Source: Paenarthrobacter histidinolovorans
GTDB lineage: Bacteria > Actinomycetota > Actinomycetes > Actinomycetales > Micrococcaceae
Length of the DNA stretch: 64,000 bases
Direction of reading: 5' to 3'
Assembly (NCBI RefSeq): GCF_014647595.1
Contig: NZ_BMPM01000007.1
Location: forward strand, 1 to 64,000
Shown here piece by piece: positions 33,059 to 41,227 of this stretch. The position numbers were made by a program, and so were the translations under genes. Below the pieces are notes generated by a model that saw only the letters and a program-made list of their open reading frames with translations, was not told where the DNA came from and did no database searches. Numbering within the stretch: the stretch's first letter is position 1; every line of letters begins with the position of its first letter.

Positions 33059-33913
33059 ATGACCCGCCAAGCTATATCGCAATCCGGACACGGTGTGCCG
33101 CAGTCGGCGCCGCAGCAGGAGATGCCTGCCGGGGACGCCTTCGTGCCGGAGGTCCGGGGTGTCCATACGGGCTACTTCGAGTGCGCGACGCCGGCCACGT
33201 GGACTGAACACGTCCACGACACGCATGAGCTGCTCTGGGGTGCCCGTGGTGTGCTCACGGTGGAAGCCGACGGCGGGTTCTTCGCTGTCCCGGCCACGTT
33301 GGGCCTGTGGATCCCTGCGGGTGTGGTCCATGCAGTGAAGTCCACGCAGGGAACAGGGTTCTACTGCTCGCACATCAACGCCCGGGTGGCGCCGCACCTG
33401 GAGAGCCGCACCGTAGCTGTCACGGTGCCCGCAGCCGCGCAGGAGTTGCTCCGGCACATGAGCACCTTTGACATGGATGATTCCATCCGCAGACGCTCTG
33501 AACACGTAGTGGTGGGACTGCTCGACGTCGTGGATTCCCGGCCGATGCTGTTGCCCATGCCCACGGACCCGCGGCTGGAATTGATGGCCAGGGCCCTCCT
33601 TGATGATCCGGCACTGGACCGTTCGTTGGAGGAGTGGAGTGCTGTGGTTGCCGTCAGTGTGCGCAATTTGTCCAGGTTGTTCCACAAGGAGACCGGGATG
33701 ACGTTCGCCCAGTGGCGGATCCATGCCCGGGTGCGGGTTGCGCTGGGTTTGCTCGCGGCGGGGTACCCGGTCTCCACGGTCAGCAGGCGGGTGGGTTACA
33801 ACAATCCGAGCGCCTTCGTTCAGGTGTTCCGGAAGGTGATGGGGCACACTCCCGGCTGGTACGTTGCCTCGCTTAAGGCCGGAAACCACCACTCTTTGGC
33901 CGGTTCCGACTAA
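33059..33913 (+). CDS. AraC-family transcriptional regulator
   Basis: This 284-aa regulator has an N-terminal cupin-like sensing domain (HVHDTHELLWGARG, LGLWIPAGVVHAV) and a C-terminal AraC DNA-binding region (LEEWSAVVAVSVRNLSRLFHKETGMTFAQWRIHARVRVALGLLAAG, then the second helix-turn-helix YNNPSAFVQVFRKVMGHTPG). The start at ATG 33059 has GAGAAGG 6 nt upstream. Regulators of this kind (for example YbtA and PchR) activate siderophore uptake genes on binding the ferric siderophore. Its place between two iron-boxed operons fits that role. Confidence 0.9.
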   Translation: MTRQAISQSGHGVPQSAPQQEMPAGDAFVPEVRGVHTGYFECATPATWTEHVHDTHELLWGARGVLTVEADGGFFAVPATLGLWIPAGVVHAVKSTQGTGFYCSHINARVAPHLESRTVAVTVPAAAQELLRHMSTFDMDDSIRRRSEHVVVGLLDVVDSRPMLLPMPTDPRLELMARALLDDPALDRSLEEWSAVVAVSVRNLSRLFHKETGMTFAQWRIHARVRVALGLLAAGYPVSTVSRRVGYNNPSAFVQVFRKVMGHTPGWYVASLKAGNHHSLAGSD

Positions 33914-33943
33914 ATTCCACCGGTTTTCTTCCTCAGTGCCTTG

Positions 33944-33962
33944 TTAGGGTAGGTATACCTAA
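33944..33962 (+). promoter_or_regulatory. IdeR/DtxR-like iron box before uptake operon
   Basis: The 19-mer TTAGGGTAGGTATACCTAA matches the IdeR/DtxR consensus at 15 of 19 positions by my count and contains the perfect inner palindrome TAGGTATACCTA. It lies 87 nt upstream of the lipoprotein start, so iron repression of the whole uptake operon is expected. Confidence 0.8.
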
Positions 33963-34048
33963 CTTCGGCTGCCCACCAGAGACTCTTCCCAGGGTCGGGG
34001 CCGCCAATGGGAGCTCTCCGTCTCCCCTGAGAACCAAAGAGGACCGCC

Positions 34049-35002
34049 GTGATTTCACGCCCGAAAACCATGTCAGCCGCCATCGCGGCAATGGCATCCG
34101 CCGCTCTGCTCCTGACTGGTTGCGCAACCAGCGATGCGAGCGCCAATACAAAATCGGAGACCCGCACTGTCACCAGTGAGGTCAAGGAAGTGAACATTCC
34201 AGCCGAGCCCAGGAAAGCGCTGGGCATGTACACCACGGACCTGGACATGCTCATCACCCTCGACATTCCCCTCGCGAGCCAGCAGCCCATTCGTGACAGC
34301 GGCTACTCGGGCTTTCCGTCATTCTTTGACCAGGAAGCCCTGAAGGGGATCACTCCCTTCACCAACTACCCGGAGTTCAACTTTGAGGCCATCCTGAAAG
34401 CCCAGCCCGACGTGATCCTGAACGGCCTGGGTTACGACAAGGAGCTCGACGGCAAGCTCTCCGACATCGCTCCCACCTATACCTTCAACGGTTTCGATGG
34501 CAGCGATTGGCGCACCAAGTTCAAAGCTGTGGCCGAGGCCTTCGACAAGACCGGGCAGTACCAGGCATGGATGGATAAGTACCAGGCCAAGGTTGACGAC
34601 GTAAAGAAGCGCCTGGCCGAGGCAGGCCAGGACAAGCTGGTGGTAGGTCCCGTGGACTACTACCAGGATCAGGTTTCGGTCAGCTGCTACGGAACGCCTT
34701 GCCTGGTGATCAAGGACCTCGGCCTGCAGGTCTCACCCTTGGCTGATGGCGAGGGAACCAAACTCAGCGCCGAACAGCTGGAGCAGCTCAAGGGAATCGA
34801 CGTCGCCATCACCACCGAGGTTCCCGAGAAGGACGGCGCCAACCCGGATGCCTTCGCTCCGCTGGCCAACAACAAGCTGTGGACCTCACTGCCTTTCGTG
34901 GCCAACAAGCAGATCCACACGTACGACCTCGAAATGATCTACGGCTCGCCCAGTGGCCAGTACGCCCTCCTGGAGAAGTTCGAAAAGGCGCTCCTGTCAT
35001 GA
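34049..35002 (+). CDS. Iron-siderophore ABC transporter substrate-binding lipoprotein
   Basis: This 317-aa protein has a lipoprotein signal peptide ending in the lipobox LLTGC (Cys25), then a FepB/FhuD-type helical-backbone binding domain (AEPRKALGMYTTDLDMLITLDIPLASQQP, ILKAQPDVILNGLGYDKELDGKLSDIAPTYTF). It captures ferric siderophore outside the membrane for the FecCD-type permeases encoded downstream. The start is GTG 34049, with AAAGAGGA 6-8 nt upstream. It is first gene of a tightly overlapping five-gene operon under an IdeR-like box. Confidence 0.93.
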   Translation: MISRPKTMSAAIAAMASAALLLTGCATSDASANTKSETRTVTSEVKEVNIPAEPRKALGMYTTDLDMLITLDIPLASQQPIRDSGYSGFPSFFDQEALKGITPFTNYPEFNFEAILKAQPDVILNGLGYDKELDGKLSDIAPTYTFNGFDGSDWRTKFKAVAEAFDKTGQYQAWMDKYQAKVDDVKKRLAEAGQDKLVVGPVDYYQDQVSVSCYGTPCLVIKDLGLQVSPLADGEGTKLSAEQLEQLKGIDVAITTEVPEKDGANPDAFAPLANNKLWTSLPFVANKQIHTYDLEMIYGSPSGQYALLEKFEKALLS

Positions 35003-35880
35003 TGAGCATTTACCGGGCCGAGGTCATTTCCACTCGCCTTGTGACACCGGGAATGGTCCGGATAACGTTCGGTGGACCCTGCCTGGCCGGCTTTGACACC
35101 ACTGGAATCGGCGACGAATACCTGCGCGTGTTCCTTCCCGATCCTGGTGCCCGCGAGGCCCGGCTGCCCATCTCCACCGGGGACTCCTGGGACTGGGTCG
35201 ATGGTGTGGAACCGTCCGCCATGCGGACGTACACGGTCCGGTCCGTGGATAATGCCGCAGGCACCGTGGACATCGACTTCGTGGTTCACGACGGCGGATT
35301 GGCGGCTTCCTGGGCGCAGCGCGCCCAGGTGGGTGACGTCGTCGGGCTTAACTCGCCCACTGGACTGTACGAACCGCCGGCCGAACTGCAATGGCAGATC
35401 CTGCTGGCCGACGCCACTGGACTTCCGGCGGTTGCGCGACTCGTGGAGCAGACGCCGCCGGGTGTCCGCACCCGGGTCCTGATCGAAGTCGAAGATTCCA
35501 CACACCAGCAGGAGCTGCATCTTGGCGCCGGAACCGAAGTGGCCTGGATCTACGGCGGGAACGGCCACAGCCAGTCCCGGCTTGGCGAGGTCCTGCGGTC
35601 GATGGAACTGCCCGGAGGGGTCGGCTACATCTGGGTGGCAGGCGAAACCAAGGTGCTGCGCGGGATCCGCAAGTACCTTCGGCAGGAAAAGAAGCTCACT
35701 CCCGGGTCCTACAAGCTGATCGGCTACTGGACCGACAAGAGCGAAGCCTGGGACGAGCGTTGGGAAAACCTCGACGCCGAAACCCGCCGCTGGTTCGACG
35801 AACTTTGGTCCGACGGGAAGCGCGATCGCGAGGAAATCGTGGACCTGCAGGACGCAAAATTCGAATTGCTGGGCCTCTGA
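34999..35880 (+). CDS. Siderophore-interacting protein (ferric-siderophore reductase)
   Basis: This 293-aa SIP-family flavoprotein has an N-terminal FAD-binding barrel (VTPGMVRITFGG, MRTYTVRSVD as the R-x-Y-S/T-V flavin motif, DFVVHDGGLAASWAQRAQVGDVV) and a C-terminal reductase lobe (ILLADATGLPAVARLVE, YIWVAGETKVLRGIRKYLRQE, YKLIGYW). Such proteins reduce ferric siderophore in the cytoplasm to release iron. ATG 34999 overlaps the lipoprotein stop (ATGA). The operon context gives high confidence. Confidence 0.93.
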   Translation: MMSIYRAEVISTRLVTPGMVRITFGGPCLAGFDTTGIGDEYLRVFLPDPGAREARLPISTGDSWDWVDGVEPSAMRTYTVRSVDNAAGTVDIDFVVHDGGLAASWAQRAQVGDVVGLNSPTGLYEPPAELQWQILLADATGLPAVARLVEQTPPGVRTRVLIEVEDSTHQQELHLGAGTEVAWIYGGNGHSQSRLGEVLRSMELPGGVGYIWVAGETKVLRGIRKYLRQEKKLTPGSYKLIGYWTDKSEAWDERWENLDAETRRWFDELWSDGKRDREEIVDLQDAKFELLGL

Positions 35881-36975
35881 ATGGCGTCCGGGACCATGGC
35901 GCCGCGTTCTGTCGTAACCGAAGTGCAGGACGCGGCGCCGGTTTCCAGCCCTGATGCACGCCCGGCGGGCCTGATGGCCGTGAACCGGTACCGGCTGCTG
36001 GGATTGCTCGCCGCAATAGCTGCGTTGGCACTGGTCCTCTGGCTGAGCCTGGTGGTGGGCTCCAAAGACGTGGACCTTGGCAGCCTCTGGCCCGCCATCA
36101 CCGCTTACGACGGCTCGCCGGAACACGTGATCATCCACGACCTCCGCCTGCCCAGGACCGTCACGGGTGTGGTCGTCGGCGTAGCGCTCGGCCTGTCCGG
36201 GGCGCTGATCCAGGCCTTGACGCGCAACCCGTTGGCGGACCCCGGCATCCTGGGCGTCAATGCTGGTGCAGGCTTCTTCGTGGTCCTGGGCGTTGCGCTC
36301 TTCGGTGTCACGAGCATCCAGGAATACATCTGGTTCTCGTTCGCCGGCGCCGTAGTGGCTACCGTGGCGGTGTACTTCATCGGGTCCCGGGGAAGGGGTG
36401 GGGCGACGCCGCTCCGTCTCACCCTTGCCGGAGTTGCCTTGGGCGCTGTCCTCGGCGGGGTCTCGTCCGGCATCACCCTGCTTCGCCCGGCCGTCTTCGA
36501 CAGTATGCGCAGTTGGAGCGCCGGCACCTTGAGCAACCGTACGTGGGACATTGTCACCACCGTGGCGCCGTTCATTCTCGTGGGCACGCTCATTGCCCTG
36601 GCCATGGCCCGGCCCCTGAATGCCGTGGCGATGGGCGACGACACGGCCCGGTCGCTCGGTGCCAACATCGTGCGCACCCGGATCTGGACCATCATCGCGG
36701 TGACCCTGCTCTGCGGCGCTGCCACCGCAGCGTCCGGGCCCATCGGTTTCGTGGGCCTCATGATTCCGCACGTTTCCCGCTGGATCGTTGGGCCAGACCA
36801 GCGGTGGATCCTTGGCTACACGCTGGTGCTCTCGCCCGTGCTGCTCCTGGTGTCCGACATCGTGGGGCGCCTTGTTCTCCGCCCCGGTGAAATGCAGGTC
36901 GGCATCATCACCGCGTTCGTTGGCGCGCCCGTCCTTATCTGGCTCATCCGACGCCGGAAAGTGAGCACGCTATGA
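35881..36975 (+). CDS. FecCD-type iron-siderophore permease 1
   Basis: This 364-aa FecCD/BtuC-family permease has about ten membrane helices after a hydrophilic N-terminal 35 residues. Family marks include LPRTVTGVVVGVALGLSGALIQALTRNPLADPGILGVNAGAGFFVV, the coupling-helix region AMGDDTARSLGANIVRTR, and GFVGLMIPHVSRWIVGPD. It begins immediately after the preceding stop (TGAATG) and overlaps the second permease by 4 nt. It forms a heterodimeric channel with that second permease. Confidence 0.94.
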   Translation: MASGTMAPRSVVTEVQDAAPVSSPDARPAGLMAVNRYRLLGLLAAIAALALVLWLSLVVGSKDVDLGSLWPAITAYDGSPEHVIIHDLRLPRTVTGVVVGVALGLSGALIQALTRNPLADPGILGVNAGAGFFVVLGVALFGVTSIQEYIWFSFAGAVVATVAVYFIGSRGRGGATPLRLTLAGVALGAVLGGVSSGITLLRPAVFDSMRSWSAGTLSNRTWDIVTTVAPFILVGTLIALAMARPLNAVAMGDDTARSLGANIVRTRIWTIIAVTLLCGAATAASGPIGFVGLMIPHVSRWIVGPDQRWILGYTLVLSPVLLLVSDIVGRLVLRPGEMQVGIITAFVGAPVLIWLIRRRKVSTL

Positions 36976-38060
36976 CAACGGTTGACACGGTGGATTCCCT
37001 TGATCGTGCGAAGAATATCGACTTCGGCCGGCGAACCCTCTCCATCCGGCGCTTTGGCGGACGGGTCTCCTTCCGCCTCGACGTCCGGACCCTTGTTGTC
37101 ACCGCCGTCCTGTTTGCCGCCGCCCTGGCGCTCGCCGTCGTCGCCCTTGGCCTGGGTGAGTTCAGCATTGCGGTACCGGACGTTGTTTCTGCGCTGCTTG
37201 GAAAGTCCAGCGGCGCCGTGCACATGGTGGTGGTGGAGTGGAGATTGCCCCGCGTCCTCCTGGCCCTGTTATTGGGGGCGGCCATGGGGGTCAGCGGGGC
37301 GATCTTCCAGTCGCTGACCCGGAACGCGCTGGGAAGTCCCGACGTGATCGGCTTCAACACCGGCGCCTATACCGGCGCGCTGGTGGTCATCCTGCTGATG
37401 GGCGGCGGCTACTTTGCGGTGTCGGCCGGTGCTTTGGTGGGCGGATTGGTGACTGCAGCGCTGGTGTACCTGTTCGCCTACAAGAAAGGCATCCAGGGTT
37501 TCCGGCTCATCATCGCCGGCATCGCCGTGAGCGCCATGCTGGCGTCGGTGAATACCTGGCTCATTCTCAAAGCTTCGCTGGAGCAGGCCATGTCTGCAGC
37601 CGTGTGGGGTGCCGGGTCCCTGAACAAGGTCACCTGGGAGCAGGTCCCGCCCGTGGTGGGCGTCTTTGCCGTGTTGTTGGCGGTGCTTGTCTTTTACGGC
37701 AGGCGGTTGGGGCTTTTGGAGATGGGCGACGACGCCGCCCGCGCCTTGGGCGTTCGGCTGGAGGGTTCGCGGCTGGTCCTCGCAGTGGTGGGCGTGGCGT
37801 TGACCGCGATGGTCACCGCCGCTGCCGGGCCGATCGCCTTTGTTTCTTTGGCTGCCCCGCAATTGGCGCGCCGCCTCACCCGGTCCGCGTCCGTGGGCAT
37901 GGTTCCTTCAGCCGCCATGGGTGCGTTTCTTTTGGTGGCCAGCGACATCGTGGCGCAGAACCTTTTCGCGCCCATCCAACTGCCCGTGGGCGTGGTGACC
38001 GTCAGCATCGGCGGCTGCTACCTCGTATGGCTCCTGGCCCGTGAAGTGAAGCGGCAATGA
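36972..38060 (+). CDS. FecCD-type iron-siderophore permease 2
   Basis: This 362-aa FecCD/BtuC-family permease shows LPRVLLALLLGAAMGVSGAIFQSLTRNALGSPDVIGFNTGAYTGA, the coupling region EMGDDAARALGVRLEGSR and AFVSLAAPQLARRLT, which parallel permease 1. An N-terminal hydrophilic stretch of about 35 residues precedes the first helix. It overlaps both neighbours by 4 nt (ATGA). Confidence 0.94.
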   Translation: MTTVDTVDSLDRAKNIDFGRRTLSIRRFGGRVSFRLDVRTLVVTAVLFAAALALAVVALGLGEFSIAVPDVVSALLGKSSGAVHMVVVEWRLPRVLLALLLGAAMGVSGAIFQSLTRNALGSPDVIGFNTGAYTGALVVILLMGGGYFAVSAGALVGGLVTAALVYLFAYKKGIQGFRLIIAGIAVSAMLASVNTWLILKASLEQAMSAAVWGAGSLNKVTWEQVPPVVGVFAVLLAVLVFYGRRLGLLEMGDDAARALGVRLEGSRLVLAVVGVALTAMVTAAAGPIAFVSLAAPQLARRLTRSASVGMVPSAAMGAFLLVASDIVAQNLFAPIQLPVGVVTVSIGGCYLVWLLAREVKRQ

Positions 38061-38926
38061 GCGAAGAATTAAAGGAGATTGCTGTGACTGATGTGTTGGT
38101 TGAACCGGGTTCTGCGGCCCTTTCGAGGCCGGATTCCGCCCGGCCCTCCGGCGCGCGGCTCAGCGCCGAGAACGTGAGCCTTGGCTACGCCGGGCGCACG
38201 GTGTCCGAGGGGCTTGACGTGCGTATTCCGGACGGCGGGTTCACGGTGATCGTGGGCCCCAACGCCTGCGGCAAATCGACGTTGTTGCGGGCGCTGTCGA
38301 GGCTGCTGGAGCCTACGTCCGGGTCGGTGCTTTTGGATGGCAAGAGTATCTCGTCGTACGGCGCCAAGGAAGTGGCCCGCCGCTTGGGGTTGCTGCCGCA
38401 AACCTCCATTGCGCCCGACGGAATCACGGTGGCCGACCTCGTAGCCCGTGGGCGCTATCCCCACCAGAAGTTGCTGCGTCAGTGGTCTGAATCCGATGAA
38501 GCCGCAGTAGTTGCTGCGTTGGAGGCCACCAACGTAACGTCGCTGTCCGGGCGTTTGGTGGATGAACTCTCCGGCGGGCAGCGGCAACGTGTGTGGGTGG
38601 CCATGGTCCTCGCCCAGCAGACCCCGTTGCTCCTGTTGGACGAGCCCACCACGTTCCTGGATATTGCGCACCAAATTGAGTTGCTGGAACTCTTCCGGCG
38701 CCTCAACGGTGAAGGAAACACCCTGGTGGCCGTGCTCCACGATCTCAACCACGCATGCCGCTACGCCACGCACCTGATTGCGATGAAGGACGGGGCAGTG
38801 GTCGCCGAGGGCCGGCCCGCAGATGTGGTCACCGCCGAGCTGGTGGAGGACGTGTTCGGCCTGCCGTGCATCGTGATCGACGACCCCGTGAGCCACACGC
38901 CGCTGGTGATCCCCCTGGGGTCCTGA
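38057..38926 (+). CDS. Iron-siderophore ABC transporter ATP-binding protein
   Basis: This 289-aa FepC/FecE-type ATPase has Walker A GPNACGKSTLLRALS, Q-loop LGLLPQT, the signature LSGGQRQRVWVAMVLAQ, Walker B LLLLDEPTTFLD and the H-loop VLHDLNHA. About 35 extra N-terminal residues precede the domain. It is the last gene of the uptake operon, overlapping permease 2 by 4 nt, and is followed at once by an inverted-repeat element that probably terminates transcription. Confidence 0.95.
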   Translation: MSEELKEIAVTDVLVEPGSAALSRPDSARPSGARLSAENVSLGYAGRTVSEGLDVRIPDGGFTVIVGPNACGKSTLLRALSRLLEPTSGSVLLDGKSISSYGAKEVARRLGLLPQTSIAPDGITVADLVARGRYPHQKLLRQWSESDEAAVVAALEATNVTSLSGRLVDELSGGQRQRVWVAMVLAQQTPLLLLDEPTTFLDIAHQIELLELFRRLNGEGNTLVAVLHDLNHACRYATHLIAMKDGAVVAEGRPADVVTAELVEDVFGLPCIVIDDPVSHTPLVIPLGS

Positions 38927-38933
38927 GCTCCCC

Positions 38934-38993
38934 GCGAGGTGGCAGTTAATGACAATGCTGCCACTGATCATTGCCATTAACTGCCACTTAGGC
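38934..38993. repeat. Intergenic inverted repeat, copy C
   Basis: The arms GCGAGGTGGCAGTTAATGAC... (from 38934) and ...CATTGCCATTAACTGCCAC (from 38969) form a long imperfect hairpin between the convergent ATPase and Ltp genes. It belongs to the same family as copies at 43384, 44018 and 53761. It starts 8 nt after the ATPase stop and is probably a bidirectional terminator. Confidence 0.85.
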
Positions 38994-39000
38994 GAACCTG

Positions 39001-39945
39001 CTATAGGCCCGTCTGGCTCACTCCGTATTCCGCCTGCTCAGGAGTGAAGCCTTCGAACAGCAGTTGATCGATCAAGCCTGCACGTGAGAATGAGCTGAAC
39101 TCCAAGTAACTCTTAGCCTTCTTGGCTGCCTGCTGGTTCCAATCGGCCTTAACATGGTCTGCGGCCCACGTCGCATCCTCTGTTGAATACTTCTCAAACT
39201 CAAGTTGCTTGATAAGACCCGGGTAGGAGAACGCTGTGAAGTCGAGGTAGCTGTTTGCTTTTCGCAGGGCGTTTTGTTGGCTGACTGTTCCAGCGGCAGC
39301 TTTTGCTGCAGCGTCCGCCGCAGCCTTTGCAGCTGCGTCTGCATCTGCTTTAGCCTTCGCGGAGGCCTCCGCTTCGGCTTTGGCCGCAGCCTCTGTCTGG
39401 GCTTTTGCTGCAGCATCCGCATCAGCCTTTGCCTTCAATTCTGCGTCCGCCTTCGCTTTTGCGGAGGCTTGCGCCTCCTTCTCAGCTGTTGAGTCCACGG
39501 AAGCCGAAGCAGATGCCGAAGCAGATGCCGAAGCCGATGCCGATGCCGAGGATGCGGCTTTGGTGCTGGATACATTTGGGGCTGCTGTTGGGCCGGAGCC
39601 AACGCGGGTTGCGTTGAAAATGATACTCAAGAGAACGACCACGCCCGTGACTATTAGGGCCACTTTCTTGTGCTTCTGGTACCCCTCGAGCGGCAGACCT
39701 TGCTTGTCGCGCGTTTGGTTCGCCAGAACCAGGATGAGATCTATGAGGGCCCATATGCCTAAGCCACCGATGGTAAACAGTTTGAGGAGGCCGGTTCCTA
39801 CCTTGCCCAGATAGAACCGGTCCACGCCAAAGACGCCAAGGAGAAGGGATAGCAACCATGTCACGAGGAAGGACTTGTTGCTTTGCGGTGGTTGTCCGTA
39901 GGCCTGGGGTGGAGGATAAGCGGTGGGATAGGGGTTTTGGCTCAT
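39001..39945 (-). CDS. TM2-domain protein with two C-terminal Ltp repeats
   Basis: This 314-aa protein has a PY/Q-rich N-terminus, a TM2 domain (about residues 27-75, LLSLLLGVFGVDRFYLGKVGTGLLKLFTIGG), another helix (VALIVTGVVVLLSIIF), a spacer of repeated SA pairs, an Ala/Lys/Glu-rich coiled-coil-like stretch, and two copies of the Ltp motif (NSYLDFTAFSYPGLIKQLEF and KSYLEFSSFSRAGLIDQLLF). Ltp was first described in a phage superinfection-immunity lipoprotein. I chose ATG 39945 because GAAGGGA lies just upstream. A phage-exclusion role is possible but unproven. Confidence 0.85.
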   Translation of the reverse strand: MSQNPYPTAYPPPQAYGQPPQSNKSFLVTWLLSLLLGVFGVDRFYLGKVGTGLLKLFTIGGLGIWALIDLILVLANQTRDKQGLPLEGYQKHKKVALIVTGVVVLLSIIFNATRVGSGPTAAPNVSSTKAASSASASASASASASASASVDSTAEKEAQASAKAKADAELKAKADADAAAKAQTEAAAKAEAEASAKAKADADAAAKAAADAAAKAAAGTVSQQNALRKANSYLDFTAFSYPGLIKQLEFEKYSTEDATWAADHVKADWNQQAAKKAKSYLEFSSFSRAGLIDQLLFEGFTPEQAEYGVSQTGL

Positions 39946-40193
39946 GAGAGTCCCTTCATAGGACACCTGACCGACGTGCGATGCGAAGCGTGCGGAGTGG
40001 GTGCGGTGATAGGACGCCTATTGAGGATGCAGCATCGACCGCAAGCGCCGGAAACCTGCACCGTTTGTTTGCTGGAATCGTGATCACTTCCCCCCAAAAA
40101 GCGTCACGGGCGTCGATGCCCGTAGGGGGATGTTACACGTTGTCCGACGAAATGGAACCCTGGCCTTCACGGCCCGTCCCGCGGGCGGATAGC
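39946..40193. other. Intergenic region, no gene seen
   Basis: These 248 bases lie between two same-direction minus-strand genes (the LysR gene and the Ltp gene). They hold the palindrome GTGATCAC (40080-40087) and a small hairpin ACGGGC/GCCCGT (40106-40123) inside longer C-run/G-run flanks. I see no coding pattern. It probably carries the Ltp promoter. Confidence 0.4.
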
Positions 40194-41090
40194 TCACTTC
40201 GCCCCCAGCAGTTCCTCCCGCCGCTGCTCCGTCTCCTCCCGTAAGGCCTGCACGACGGCGGCTACCGCGGGGCGGCGCATGGAGTCCGGGCGGAGGACCA
40301 TCCAGTAGGGGAGCAGCTCCGCGAAGTCTGAGGGCAGGAGCCGCACCAAATCCGAGTGCCGATCGGCCATGAAGCACGGCAGAAACCCGATCCCTGCCCC
40401 TGCCCGGGTGGCCTCAACATGGACGAACACGTTGGTTGAGCTCAGACCGTCGCGCATGGTCGGGACCAGCCTTCGGGGTGCGTCCAGGTCATCCACCTGA
40501 AGCATGGAATCCACGAAATAGACCAGCTGATGCTGCGTCAGTTCCTCAATGCTGGACGGCATCCCGTGGTCCGCCAGGTACGCGCGCGACGCGTACATCC
40601 CCAGCCGGTACTCGCCGAGCCGGATCGCTTCGGCCCTGTGCACCTGCGGCGTCCCGACCACCACCTCGATGTCCAGACCGGAGCGCTGCTGCAACGCCCG
40701 ACGCGTCACCGTCACGATCTCGACGCTGAGTCCGGGATGCTCCCTCCTCAAGCGGGCCACCGCCGGCGCAGCGATATAGGCGCTGAATCCGTCAGTCGCG
40801 GTCATTCGTACGACGCCGGTAATCGGGTCGGGTGCGCGATCACTGGGTCCCAGGGCACTCACCGCAGCTTCGATCCGCTCTGCGACGAGTACGGCTTCGG
40901 CACCCAACTCCGTCACTTCCCACCCACCGGCGGCACGCGCGAGGACCCTGCCGCCGAGTGCCTTCTCCAGCGCCGCTATCCTGCGCGAAACCGTGGTGTG
41001 GTTCAGTCCCAAGGCTTGGGCCGCCGTCGTAAATTTTCCTGAACGTGAGACGGCAAGGAAGATGAGGAGGTCATCCGGGTTGGGATTCAT
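40194..41090 (-). CDS. LysR-family transcriptional regulator
   Basis: This 298-aa regulator has a winged helix (DDLLIFLAVSRSGKFTTAAQALGLNHTTVSRRIAALEKALGGRV) and a LysR effector domain. I chose ATG 41090 as the closest Met to the domain. The HTH shape LNHTTVSRRI is that of the subgroup regulating aromatic or short-chain acid catabolism, but the ligand is unknown. It is divergent from an MHS-type transporter and an SDR dehydrogenase, which are the likely targets. Confidence 0.9.
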   Translation of the reverse strand: MNPNPDDLLIFLAVSRSGKFTTAAQALGLNHTTVSRRIAALEKALGGRVLARAAGGWEVTELGAEAVLVAERIEAAVSALGPSDRAPDPITGVVRMTATDGFSAYIAAPAVARLRREHPGLSVEIVTVTRRALQQRSGLDIEVVVGTPQVHRAEAIRLGEYRLGMYASRAYLADHGMPSSIEELTQHQLVYFVDSMLQVDDLDAPRRLVPTMRDGLSSTNVFVHVEATRAGAGIGFLPCFMADRHSDLVRLLPSDFAELLPYWMVLRPDSMRRPAVAAVVQALREETEQRREELLGAK

Positions 41091-41105
41091 ATCTGCAATT
41101 CTGCA

Positions 41106-41116
41106 CACCTAAGGTG
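41106..41116. promoter_or_regulatory. Palindrome CACCTAAGGTG in LysR/MHS divergent promoter
   Basis: This 11-bp dyad with a central A lies 16 bp upstream of the LysR start and over 100 bp before the transporter. It is a candidate operator on symmetry and position only. Confidence 0.35.
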
Positions 41117-41227
41117 CCTTATTGGTCATTGAGACATAACAAATCTGCAGCAATACTCAGTGGAGCATTTCGTGTTGTGGATCACATCACGTTCAAAAGG
41201 GTCAAAGAGGACACTGAGGAGATGGAT

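Noticed and set aside
31895..33892. 665-aa minus-strand ORF spanning AraC and the ABC gene
   Set aside because: It crosses two recognised genes on opposite strands and shows no domain.
34939..36771. 610-aa minus-strand ORF over the siderophore operon
   Set aside because: It is antisense to three recognised genes. Gly/Arg/His/Asp-rich shadow translation.
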